NCBI GenBank assembly: GCA_028278625.1
Contig: JANQDY010000272.1
Location: 1-64,000, forward strand
Length of the DNA: 64,000 nt
DNA from: Thermodesulfobacteriota bacterium
GTDB taxonomy: Bacteria > Desulfobacterota > DSM-4660 > Desulfatiglandales > Desulfatiglandaceae
Direction: 5' to 3'
Part shown: positions 16,963-24,632 of the stretch, piece by piece
Numbering within the stretch: the stretch's first letter is position 1
Layout of the letters: each line of letters opens with the position of its first letter
Notes under the pieces: generated by a model
The model's input: the letters and a program-made list of their open reading frames with translations, nothing else
Told to the model about the DNA's origin: nothing
Database searches by the model: none
Position numbers and translations under genes: made by a program

Positions 16963-18123
16963 CTAAAGGACGCGCCGGTAAATATCCGCCGCGTCATCTT
17001 TGGAAAGGCCTCTAGGGTTGTTGGCGAGCAGCCGTGTGACTTTCATGACCCCTTCCGCAAGATCGTCGATATGGTTTTCGGTAACCCCGAATTCGCTCAA
17101 GCTGGTGGGCACCTGAAGATCCTGTGCCAGGACCATCACGGCTTCCACCGCCGCCGCTGCCGCCTGGCGATCGGACAGGCCGTCAACCGGCTCTCCCATG
17201 AGTGCGGCAATATCCGCGAATTTTACAAGGTTCCCCACCAGGTTGAATTTCATGACCTCCGCCAGCATCAGCGTATTGGCGACACCGTGGGGAATGTGGA
17301 ATTCGGCACCGATGGGATAGGCAAAAGCGTGCACAGCGGTAACACCCGCATTGGCAAAGGCGATGCCTGCCAGAAGGCTTGCCTCCAGCATGGCCGATCG
17401 GGCATCCAAGTTTTCACCGTGGGCGTAAGCCGTTCTGAGGTTGTCGGCAATCATTTCGATGGCCCGTGCCGCGAACATATCGGTCATGCCGTTGGCGTTG
17501 ACACTGGTATAGGCCTCAATGGCGTGAATCAGTGCGTCCATGCCGGTGGCCGCGGTAACGGATGGGGGAAGTCCCAGTGTGAGCAAGGGATCCAGCAAAG
17601 CGACCATGGGAAAAAGATAGGGGCTCACCACCCCTTTTTTGAGCTTTTCGTCATCGTCCGACAGGATGGCGATGGGGGTGACCTCGCTTCCGGTGCCGGC
17701 CGTGGTGGGAACCATGATGGTGGGAATCCCCGGTTTCGGCACCAGATCAATGCCGCAATAATCCAGGATATCCCCTTTGTTCTTGAGCATGACGGCCACG
17801 GTCTTTGCAATGTCAAGGGGGCTGCCGCCGCCAAGTCCAATGACGCATGTGGGTTTGAAATCCCTGGCAGTCGCAAGACAGTTCTCGACCGTCTGATGAC
17901 GGGGATCGGGCGATACGTCACTGAAAACCTGGTATCTGACGCGGGCTTCCGATAACGAAGCTTCCACCGGACCCAGGATCCCCGCTTCCATGATCCCCGG
18001 ATCGGTGACAACAAGCGCACGAGCGGCTTTTAGAGCACGTGCTTCCCGGCCCAGGCCGTTTACGGCACCCGGCCCCATGACAATGCGGGGCGTCGTTCGA
18101 AAAATGTTGATTCTATCCAGCAT
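16963..18123 (-). CDS. Iron-containing alcohol dehydrogenase
   Basis: A 386-residue group III (iron-dependent) alcohol dehydrogenase. The GGGSPLDIAKT motif binds the dinucleotide. The metal site is formed by the Asp and His residues of the DIAK segment, MDALIHAIEAY and PHGVANTLML, and a later His. It interconverts primary alcohols or hydroxy acids and aldehydes with NAD(P). It is placed between the transporter ATPase LivF (32 nt upstream) and the aldehyde:ferredoxin oxidoreductase, so alcohol to aldehyde to acid is the natural reading. Confidence 0.93.
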   Translation of the reverse strand: MLDRINIFRTTPRIVMGPGAVNGLGREARALKAARALVVTDPGIMEAGILGPVEASLSEARVRYQVFSDVSPDPRHQTVENCLATARDFKPTCVIGLGGGSPLDIAKTVAVMLKNKGDILDYCGIDLVPKPGIPTIMVPTTAGTGSEVTPIAILSDDDEKLKKGVVSPYLFPMVALLDPLLTLGLPPSVTAATGMDALIHAIEAYTSVNANGMTDMFAARAIEMIADNLRTAYAHGENLDARSAMLEASLLAGIAFANAGVTAVHAFAYPIGAEFHIPHGVANTLMLAEVMKFNLVGNLVKFADIAALMGEPVDGLSDRQAAAAAVEAVMVLAQDLQVPTSLSEFGVTENHIDDLAEGVMKVTRLLANNPRGLSKDDAADIYRRVL

Positions 18124-18155
18124 AAACGGAATCTCCTTTGTGATGAGGGCAGAGA

Positions 18156-18863
18156 TCAGCGTCCCAGGATCAGACTCAGGCTCTCTTCCCCCTCGATTTC
18201 TTGAGGCGTCCCTTCAAAGATGGTTTCCCCCCGCTCTACCACATAGGCCCGGTTGGCCACCCGTGCGGTATTGGCCAGATTGGATTCGGCCAGAAGAATG
18301 GATATTTTCAAGTCCCGAATCCGCCCCATGGCATCTGAAAAATGGCGTACCACCAGAGGGGATAACCCTTCAAAAGACTCATCCAGAAGCAGCAGATCGG
18401 GATTTAAGGCAAGTGCCCGGGTCACCGACACCATTTTCTTTTCCCCGCCCGAAAGATTACCCCCTTTTCGCTCCCAGAGGTCCCGCAGTTTGGGGAAGAT
18501 CTCAAATCCCTGTTCAATGTCGAAGGTATTGGCTGCTTCGCGTTTTTCGATAATCCACGTGGAGAGCTGAACGTTTTCCCTTACGGTCAGTTCGGGAAAA
18601 ACCCTCGCATCCTCGGGGGCGTAGGCCAGCCCTTTCAGCACGCGCTGCCGGGTGGAGAAGCGGACAATGTCATCCCCTTTAAAGAAAATACTTCCCGATT
18701 CCGGCACATAGAGTCCCAGAACAGACTTGAGGATGGAGCTTTTCCCCGCACCGTTTCTACCTAAAAGACCGACGATTTCCTTTTCATCCACGTCCAAGGA
18801 AACCGATCGAAGAATCTGGGACTTTTTGACAAAGAAATCGAGTTGTTTGATGGATAGCAGCAT
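18156..18863 (-). CDS. livF: Branched-chain amino acid type ABC transporter ATPase LivF
   Basis: A 235-residue ABC ATPase with Walker A GRNGAGKSS, signature LSGGEKK, Walker B LLLLDESFEGLSP and the H-loop region replaced by LLAESNL, as is normal for LivF. It forms the ATPase pair with LivG on the inner face of the membrane. The start is 2 nt after the livG stop. The HAAT transporter class moves amino acids, but also amides, urea and aromatic acids, so the operon context is a better guide to the ligand than the family name. Confidence 0.93.
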   Translation of the reverse strand: MLLSIKQLDFFVKKSQILRSVSLDVDEKEIVGLLGRNGAGKSSILKSVLGLYVPESGSIFFKGDDIVRFSTRQRVLKGLAYAPEDARVFPELTVRENVQLSTWIIEKREAANTFDIEQGFEIFPKLRDLWERKGGNLSGGEKKMVSVTRALALNPDLLLLDESFEGLSPLVVRHFSDAMGRIRDLKISILLAESNLANTARVANRAYVVERGETIFEGTPQEIEGEESLSLILGR

Positions 18864-18865
18864 GA

Positions 18866-19609
18866 TTAATCGCTCACTCCGAAAAGCGTTTCTTTCACCT
18901 CTTTGTTCTCCATGACTTCCGACGATACCCCGTCCGCCAGAATGCGGCCCTCTGCCAGCACCATGACGCGGTCCGTGTATTCCACGACAATATCCATGTC
19001 ATGTTCGATGATAAGGGTGGCGGTCCCCTGTTTCTGGATCGCCTGGATAATCGTATCCATCACCTTGAACTTGTCGGACGTGGCGACGCCGCTGGTGGGT
19101 TCGTCCAGAAGCAGGAACTTGGCCTTGAGGGCGAAGGCCATGGCGGTATCCAGGATCTTCTTGTCTCCCTCACTCAAGGCCGATGCCGGATCCCGGGCAA
19201 ACTGCGCCAGATTGAAGGTTTCAAGAATATTCATGGCTTCTTCTTTTTGGGATTTGTAGGCATCGGCCGGCTTGAAAAACCGTCCGGACCGCTTCTGGGC
19301 CGAAAAGATGCAGTTGCGTACATTATCCAGAACACTCAGTTCTTCAAACAGCTGGGTGATCTGGAAATTCCTGGCGATTCCCAGTGCGATACGCACATGG
19401 GCGGGCGCGGCCGTGATGTTCCGATCATCCAAACGGATCGTTCCGGAGTCGGGCCGAAGGTGCCCGCTGATGAGGTTGACCATGGTGGTTTTACCGGCAC
19501 CGTTGGGTCCCAGAAGCGCCACCACCTCGTTGTTCTGAATGGAGAAACTGACATCGCTGATCACCATAAACTGCCCGAAGGATTTCTGAACTTTCTGAAC
19601 CTCTAGCAT
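18866..19609 (-). CDS. livG: Branched-chain amino acid type ABC transporter ATPase LivG
   Basis: A 247-residue ABC ATPase with Walker A GPNGAGKTT, signature LSEGDKK, Walker B FLLLDEPTSGV and the switch His in LIIEHDMDIV. The signature reads SEGDK rather than the commoner SYGQQ, a conservative variant. It pairs with LivF. It starts 10 nt after livM and is followed at 2 nt by livF, so all transporter genes are translated from one message. Confidence 0.93.
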   Translation of the reverse strand: MLEVQKVQKSFGQFMVISDVSFSIQNNEVVALLGPNGAGKTTMVNLISGHLRPDSGTIRLDDRNITAAPAHVRIALGIARNFQITQLFEELSVLDNVRNCIFSAQKRSGRFFKPADAYKSQKEEAMNILETFNLAQFARDPASALSEGDKKILDTAMAFALKAKFLLLDEPTSGVATSDKFKVMDTIIQAIQKQGTATLIIEHDMDIVVEYTDRVMVLAEGRILADGVSSEVMENKEVKETLFGVSD

Positions 19610-19619
19610 GGGTCTCCTC

Positions 19620-20600
19620 CTAAGCGTTCTTCGGCTTCAATCGGTTGACGATGCTGAAAATTCCCCCGGTAATGCCGCTTGGCAAGGCCAATACCAGAAA
19701 AATCAGGGTCGCACCGATAATCAGCATCCAGTATTCCGTAAGGGCCACGGCATAGAGCCTCATGTAGGTGAAAAGAACCGCGCCCACGATGGGACCTTCG
19801 AATATCATAAACCCCCCCAGAAGGACCATATAGACCACTTCACCCGAAAAGACCCAGTTACAGATTTCCGGTGTGATATGGCCGTTTACGAAGCTCCATA
19901 TCCCCCCTGAAAGTCCTGAAAAGGTTCCGGAAATAATGAAAGCGTACAGACGGTACCGTTTAACCCGAATGCCGATCATTTCAGCCCGGAGTTCATTGTC
20001 CCGGGTGGCCTGCAGCGCCTTTCCAAAGGGTGAGTTCACGATGGCCAGCATGATGAATGTGGCCACGGAAAAAACACCCACAACGATATAATAGTAGGGG
20101 CCGCAAAGGAACTGAAAGCGCCGCATCCCTTCGAATTCGTGACCGAAAAAGGTTGGGATGGGCACCCGAATGCCGTCTGAACCGCCGGTGTAATGATATG
20201 CTTTTTCTAAAACCGCAAAGAGAAGCATGGAGAGCGCCAGAGTGAGGATGGAGAAAAACACGCGGGTATGGCGAACACAGACCAGTCCGAAAAGCGCTGA
20301 AATTGCCGCTGAAACGACGAGGGATGCCAACATGGCGTATTCAAAGGTGAAATGATCCGGCCAATACATGTAGAGGAGCCCGACGGCATAGGCGCCGGCA
20401 GCAAAGTAGGCCCCATGCCCAAAAGAGAGAACGCCTGTGTAGCGCAAGAGCAGGTTGAGGCCCAGGGCCATGATGGCCAGTGACAGGCCGGTTTCCACCA
20501 GTGTCAGATGATACGGCGTTATGATATGCGGCAGGGCAAAAAGGACAATCAATGCCACCACATAACAGGCGGTACGGGCGTTAATAATATACTTTTTCAT
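19620..20600 (-). CDS. livM: Branched-chain amino acid type ABC transporter permease LivM
   Basis: A 326-residue inner-membrane permease with about nine to ten hydrophobic helices. It has the family segments LGLNLLLRYTGVLSFGHGAY near the N-terminus and ATRDNELRAEMIGI, the cytoplasmic loop that docks on the ATPases. The ATG at 20600 is taken rather than a TTG one codon earlier, with GAGGAA a few nt upstream. It lies 11 nt after livH and 10 nt before livG. Confidence 0.92.
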   Translation of the reverse strand: MKKYIINARTACYVVALIVLFALPHIITPYHLTLVETGLSLAIMALGLNLLLRYTGVLSFGHGAYFAAGAYAVGLLYMYWPDHFTFEYAMLASLVVSAAISALFGLVCVRHTRVFFSILTLALSMLLFAVLEKAYHYTGGSDGIRVPIPTFFGHEFEGMRRFQFLCGPYYYIVVGVFSVATFIMLAIVNSPFGKALQATRDNELRAEMIGIRVKRYRLYAFIISGTFSGLSGGIWSFVNGHITPEICNWVFSGEVVYMVLLGGFMIFEGPIVGAVLFTYMRLYAVALTEYWMLIIGATLIFLVLALPSGITGGIFSIVNRLKPKNA

Positions 20601-20611
20601 CAATTCCTCTT

Positions 20612-21481
20612 CTATTTCTGACCAAACAGACCTTCAGGCCGAATGACGAGAATGACCACGGCGATCAAAAACAATAGCGGCATTTCGAGTTCCGCGAAAT
20701 AGGCAACCGTAAAAGACCTCGTGAGTCCCACGATAAGGGATCCCAGAAATGCGCCCTTGAGACTTCCCAGTCCGCCGATGACCACAACGATGAATGCCAT
20801 GATAAGGGGATCCATCCCCATCCCAAGCACCGCCGGTGTGGTGGGAACCACCAGTGCTCCGGCAAGCCCCGCCAGGGCGGATCCGAGCATAAAGGCGGTG
20901 ATTGTCAGGCTTCGCATGGGAATACCCATGGCCTGTGCCATCTCACGATCCATTTCAATGGCCCGGAGCATGATGCCCAACCGTGTTTTCACCATGATCC
21001 ACCATATGCAGAGTCCCGCCAACAGGGCAAATGCCATGACGAAGAGAAAATAGATGGAGTAGGTGTGTCCCATAATTTCCAGGCTTCCCATGGCGTCAAA
21101 GGGGGCCGAAGCGTACCGGGACTCGCCGCCGAAAACCAGCTTGATGAGATCCTCAATCAGCATGAGGATGCCAAAGGTTATCAACAGCTGGTATTCAAGG
21201 GCACGGCGGTACATGTGCTTGAGCAGTGTCGTCTCCAGAATACCTCCCACCAAACCGGCCACGGCCACGGCACATAGAACCGCCACCGGAACCATCAGGG
21301 GAAGACTGCTCTGGGCCATCAGCCCGATAACATAAGCAGCGACGAAACCGCCAACGGCGTAGAGGGAGCCGTGGGCCAGGTTTAAAATACCCATGACGCC
21401 CAGAATGATGTTCAACCCTAAGGAGGTCAAAAAGAGAAAGGCCGCGAAATAGAGTCCGTTGAGGGCATATATCAGCCACAT
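20612..21481 (-). CDS. livH: Branched-chain amino acid type ABC transporter permease LivH
   Basis: A permease of about 289 residues with multiple membrane helices. It shows the LivH signature LGLNIILGVMGILNLAHGS and the docking loop AIEMDREMAQAMGI. The start is between an ATG at 21481 and an in-frame TTG at 21487; AGGAGG lies 4 nt before the TTG and 10 nt before the ATG, so either is possible. A strong hairpin separates this gene from the binding-protein gene upstream. Confidence 0.92.
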   Translation of the reverse strand: MWLIYALNGLYFAAFLFLTSLGLNIILGVMGILNLAHGSLYAVGGFVAAYVIGLMAQSSLPLMVPVAVLCAVAVAGLVGGILETTLLKHMYRRALEYQLLITFGILMLIEDLIKLVFGGESRYASAPFDAMGSLEIMGHTYSIYFLFVMAFALLAGLCIWWIMVKTRLGIMLRAIEMDREMAQAMGIPMRSLTITAFMLGSALAGLAGALVVPTTPAVLGMGMDPLIMAFIVVVIGGLGSLKGAFLGSLIVGLTRSFTVAYFAELEMPLLFLIAVVILVIRPEGLFGQK

Positions 21482-21551
21482 TGGCAAAGGCCCTCCTTAT
21501 AAAAGCGGTTTGGTTTCATAACCTTCCATAAAGTTACAGCGGATTTCCAAA

Positions 21552-21579
21552 ATGCGGCGGAAGAAAACTTCCGCCGCAT
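21552..21579 (-). terminator. 12-bp hairpin between binding protein and permease genes
   Basis: A perfect 12-bp stem (arm ATGCGGCGGAAG) with a 4-nt loop lies in the 114-nt gap after the binding-protein stop. On the minus strand it is followed only by ATTTT, not a full U-run. It may act as a weak terminator or as an RNA-stabilising element that lets the binding protein be made in excess over the permeases, a common arrangement in ABC operons. Confidence 0.65.
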
Positions 21580-21595
21580 GTCCTTAAGAATTAAA

Positions 21596-22930
21596 TCATG
21601 CCTTCCAGCTATTGATCCAGGCTTCGGTGGAAATACCGGCCGGCGCATTCACCTGGAATGAGGGGAACACTTCCAGCTTGTCAGGATCGAGTATGGGGAA
21701 GGGAAATTCCTTCACTTTCTTGGAAATGCCCACCAGGCAGTCTTCGCGGGCATTGTGATCCTTGTTGATGACCAGATACCCTGACGGGGTTTCAACGCTC
21801 ATGTTGCCGAGAGCCTTGGCGATTTCTTCAATGCTGGGCCAGCCTCCCACGAGGCTGGATGCTTTTTCCACGGCGGTTTTATAGGAGGCCAGAGCCTGAA
21901 ACGCGTGGTACGATGGGTAGGTGGGGTATTTATTGTACCGTTTCTTGAATTCCGCCACAAACCACTTGTTGAGGGGCCATTTGTCCCAGGCCGGGTAGAG
22001 GAAGTAATGGGCCCCCGCACAGCAGATGAACTGCCCTTCGGGAAAGTCCGCACCGATTTCCTGGGGATACGGCTCGCCCCGGCTCATGGCCAGCTTGGCC
22101 TGTTTGAAAAACCCGGCACCCATGGCCTGTTTGATAAAGGTCACCGCATCGCCCCCCCAGAGGGAAGAGTGGACGATTTCAGCGCCGGAACCCATGAGCG
22201 CGCTCACATGGGCGGTAAAATCGGTGGTGAAAATCTTGGGCCAGAGGGTCTTGACCACCTCCACCTGCGGCAACAGCTTTTTGATGGCCAGTTCAAAAAT
22301 ATGCCATGAATCACGTCCCCAGGCGTAATCCTGATTGATGCCGGCGATTTTTTTCACGTTGGGCATGTACTTTTTGATGGCAAGCGCCAGGGCAATGTTG
22401 TCCTGGCCCAGATGGGCCGCGGTCCTGAATCCCAGTTCAAACTTGGGCACTTTGTAAGGTGATTTTTTCTGCTCCATGAGGACATGGGTGCCGCAGTCGT
22501 AAGCCAGCATGAGTCCGCCCAACTCGTCGGACATGGGCAATACGGCCTTGCAGTCACCGGAAGAGATATAGCCCAGGATGACATCCACTTTGTCTTCCAG
22601 GATCAGTTTTCGCGCCAATTCCACCTGGACTTTGGCGCCGCCCGCTTCGTCCAGACTGATGAGTTCGATCTTTCGGCCCAGGATCCCACCCTCTTTGTTA
22701 TAGATATCCGCCATCATCTTGTAAGAGTTGTCACCGGGAATGCCAAAAGGCCCGGCAGCCGGTCCGCTCAAGAAACTGATGGCCGCCACTTTGATGGGTG
22801 TTTTGGGAATGCCCTTCTTCTTTTCGGCACGAGCACCCGTTGCACCTCCCAGAAGCATGCCGCCTGCAGCCAGGCCGGCAACGCCCGTTGTTTTCATGAA
22901 ATCACGTCTGCCAATTCCTTTTTCAGTCAT
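21596..22930 (-). CDS. Tat-exported Liv-type periplasmic binding protein
   Basis: A 444-residue ABC substrate-binding protein of the Peripla_BP_6/LivK class. The N-terminus carries a twin-arginine signal (GRRDFMK, then a hydrophobic stretch ending near ARA), so it is exported folded by Tat rather than by Sec. The mature part has the family start IKVAAISFLSGPAAG and the IYNKEGGILGRKIELI segment. AGGGGGC precedes the ATG. It feeds LivHMGF encoded downstream. The ligand is unknown; nearby enzymes suggest an organic acid or hydroxy acid rather than an amino acid. Confidence 0.92.
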   Translation of the reverse strand: MTEKGIGRRDFMKTTGVAGLAAGGMLLGGATGARAEKKKGIPKTPIKVAAISFLSGPAAGPFGIPGDNSYKMMADIYNKEGGILGRKIELISLDEAGGAKVQVELARKLILEDKVDVILGYISSGDCKAVLPMSDELGGLMLAYDCGTHVLMEQKKSPYKVPKFELGFRTAAHLGQDNIALALAIKKYMPNVKKIAGINQDYAWGRDSWHIFELAIKKLLPQVEVVKTLWPKIFTTDFTAHVSALMGSGAEIVHSSLWGGDAVTFIKQAMGAGFFKQAKLAMSRGEPYPQEIGADFPEGQFICCAGAHYFLYPAWDKWPLNKWFVAEFKKRYNKYPTYPSYHAFQALASYKTAVEKASSLVGGWPSIEEIAKALGNMSVETPSGYLVINKDHNAREDCLVGISKKVKEFPFPILDPDKLEVFPSFQVNAPAGISTEAWINSWKA

Positions 22931-23303
22931 AAGTAGCCCCCTTAATAGACATTCAAGTCTTTTGTCCTAAAATGTATCCCTCGTTTGCATCGTCCCTTTA
23001 CCCTCGTGTCGATGTTGTGACCACCTCCTTTTCCCGGTTTTTAGGTTGTTGGATTCTACTGGTACATCTCTGATATTGAAGCGCCAAAGGCTTTTTGGCA
23101 GTGACCGTTTCAGACAAAGGATCTAATGTGAATGCTTTGGTGCAGTCATTTTGCAAAACAGGTCGTGTAACAGCTGAAGGTTTACTTGTTAAGCCTGCCC
23201 CGTTTCTACTTGTGAAGGTTGTGAAATTCAAGGTTGGTTTATGAAAACCGAGTATATGGAAAGCAAGCATACGGGGCAAGCAAAAATTCAAAGACATTCT
23301 GAT
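22931..23303 (-). other. Intergenic region between lactonase-like and binding-protein genes
   Basis: A 373-nt gap with no credible gene on either strand: open frames here lack a ribosome binding site and any family resemblance. A 6-bp stem (GCCAAA at 23083-23088 with TTTGGC at 23094-23099) has no U-run. No second sigma-54 motif was found. The gap may hold a promoter or processing site that separates the hydrolase from the transporter genes. Confidence 0.5.
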
Positions 23304-24203
23304 TTAACTCACATAGCTCAGGGTTTCGGGACCCAAGGGTTTGTTTTTCCAGAATTCCGGGTCATGCGCGGGGACGATCTGGGCCCCCATGCATTGCATG
23401 ATCTTAAATGTGTAGAGTGCCGTCATCGATTGGGGAATATCCCAATAGAGCCCGGGGGGTATGGCGGCCATCATATTGGCCATGGTATAGCAGGCATCCT
23501 GGGTAAGGACCATGTTCTGCCCTTTTCCTGTTTTAACAAAAAGGGACTGATGACCTTCGGTATGTCCCGGGGTCGGAAAAGCAACCACTGTCTGATCCCC
23601 GAAGACATCAAGGGCCCCGTCTATTCCTTTGATGTTCAATTGGTTCATCTGCTTGAAATCATCAGGGATGTAGGCGGTCTTTTTCCCTGCGGCAACGGCA
23701 TCCTTGATTATTTTCAATTCGGGGCTCTGGAAATAGAGGGGGACATCGGTGCCGACAAAGTTGTCAATGGCGCCGGAATGATCCAAATGTCCGTGACTCA
23801 AAATGACGCATTTCAAATCTTTCGGTTTAAGTCCCAGCCTGCTGATTTGGACCTTGAATAATTCGTAAGGTTTCATGACGGGCATGTATGCATCGGTAAC
23901 GGCTTTCCCCCAATACTTGACGGGGTCCTCCGCAACACCAAGGTTGTTGCCGGTGTCATAGGCCACCCATGATCCACCATGTTTAATGAGAAAGAAGACG
24001 ACGGGAATGTGGAAAGGAACTCCTATCTGATAATCCTTCAACAGATATTGGGTTTGGGTTTTCAAAATGCCGCACATAAAGGCATAAACCTTTACATTTC
24101 CAGGTTCCGAAGCTGCGACCTCGAACGGTTTGAAAGTGGAAAGCCCCACAGCAGCTGCCGTGCCCCCACACACTTTGAAAAAATCTCTCCTGGTAACGCC
24201 CAT
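23304..24203 (-). CDS. Tat-exported metallo-beta-lactamase fold hydrolase, N-acyl-homoserine lactonase-like
   Basis: A 299-residue MBL-fold hydrolase. A twin-arginine signal (TRRDFFK, then a hydrophobic stretch to about residue 31) marks export through Tat. The metal motif HxHxDH is at residues 137-142 (HGHLDH), and further ligands lie in FPTPGHTEGH and in the VPAHDPEF segment. The layout matches the lactonase branch (AiiA/AhlD-like) that opens lactone rings with two metal ions. AAAGGAGGG precedes the ATG. It is the first gene after the sigma-54 promoter and probably the entry enzyme of the pathway. A lactone substrate is inference; ester hydrolysis is also possible. Confidence 0.87.
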   Translation of the reverse strand: MGVTRRDFFKVCGGTAAAVGLSTFKPFEVAASEPGNVKVYAFMCGILKTQTQYLLKDYQIGVPFHIPVVFFLIKHGGSWVAYDTGNNLGVAEDPVKYWGKAVTDAYMPVMKPYELFKVQISRLGLKPKDLKCVILSHGHLDHSGAIDNFVGTDVPLYFQSPELKIIKDAVAAGKKTAYIPDDFKQMNQLNIKGIDGALDVFGDQTVVAFPTPGHTEGHQSLFVKTGKGQNMVLTQDACYTMANMMAAIPPGLYWDIPQSMTALYTFKIMQCMGAQIVPAHDPEFWKNKPLGPETLSYVS

Positions 24204-24425
24204 TTTTGTTCCCTCCTTTTAGAAATGATGGATTTCTGTTGGAAAATCAATTCATGAACTTTGAGTTACAGCGCCCTTGGTTCGTCGGTCATCCTCCTTT
24301 CCCCGTATGAGCTACACACGGTCACATGGCACGGCCCTTTTCCGGCAGAAAGAGCTGGTCATTGGGTTTATGGGTTTATCCGGCTTTTCCGTGGCATTAT
24401 TAAGGCAACTAAATCGAGAAGGAAA

Positions 24426-24442
24426 TGCAAGCAATATGCCAA
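24426..24442 (-). promoter_or_regulatory. Sigma-54 (-24/-12) promoter
   Basis: On the minus strand the sequence TTGGCATATTGCTTGCA has the invariant GG and GC exactly 10 nt apart and agrees well with the YTGGCACG-N4-TTGCW consensus. It points to the lactonase-like gene 223 nt away and thus to the whole catabolic operon. A sigma-54 activator is encoded immediately upstream, which supports the call. Confidence 0.75.
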
Positions 24443-24608
24443 TAACCGGGTTGGGGCCTAACGGTTTGAAATAGAGTGCATTTCATTGGCGGGTGGGATA
24501 AAAGGATCAGAGGAAAAATCATTGCGTTTTTGCAAAAATGTCTCTTCTAAAATCCTAAATAGTATTTTTTTTATTGAAAAATAGAATAGTTGTCTTGTTT
24601 TGCGGTTA

Positions 24609-24631
24609 TGCAATAGCGTTGCGATATTGCA
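24609..24631. promoter_or_regulatory. Likely upstream activating sequence for the sigma-54 activator
   Basis: An inverted repeat with 7-bp arms TGCAATA and TATTGCA and a 9-nt spacer. It begins 1 nt from the stop codon of the sigma-54 activator gene and is about 190 bp upstream of the -24/-12 promoter. That is the usual range and symmetry for an enhancer bound by a Fis-type HTH dimer. Confidence 0.55.
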
Positions 24632-24632
24632 A

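Larger units (their letters stand above)
24204..24632. other. Regulatory intergenic region between lactonase-like gene and sigma-54 activator
   Basis: A 429-nt AT-rich gap with no supportable gene. It holds a sigma-54 type promoter at 24426-24442 and an inverted repeat at 24609-24631, both listed separately, and a perfect TTTTTGCAAAAA palindrome at 24527-24538. The predicted transcript has a leader of about 210 nt before the hydrolase ATG. Confidence 0.7.

Noticed and set aside
16927..17955. 342-codon open frame on the plus strand
   Set aside because: Antisense of the Fe-alcohol dehydrogenase gene; the Gly/His-rich product has no recognisable fold.
23079..23102. Small hairpin as a terminator
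   Set aside because: Only a 6-bp stem with no U-run on either strand.
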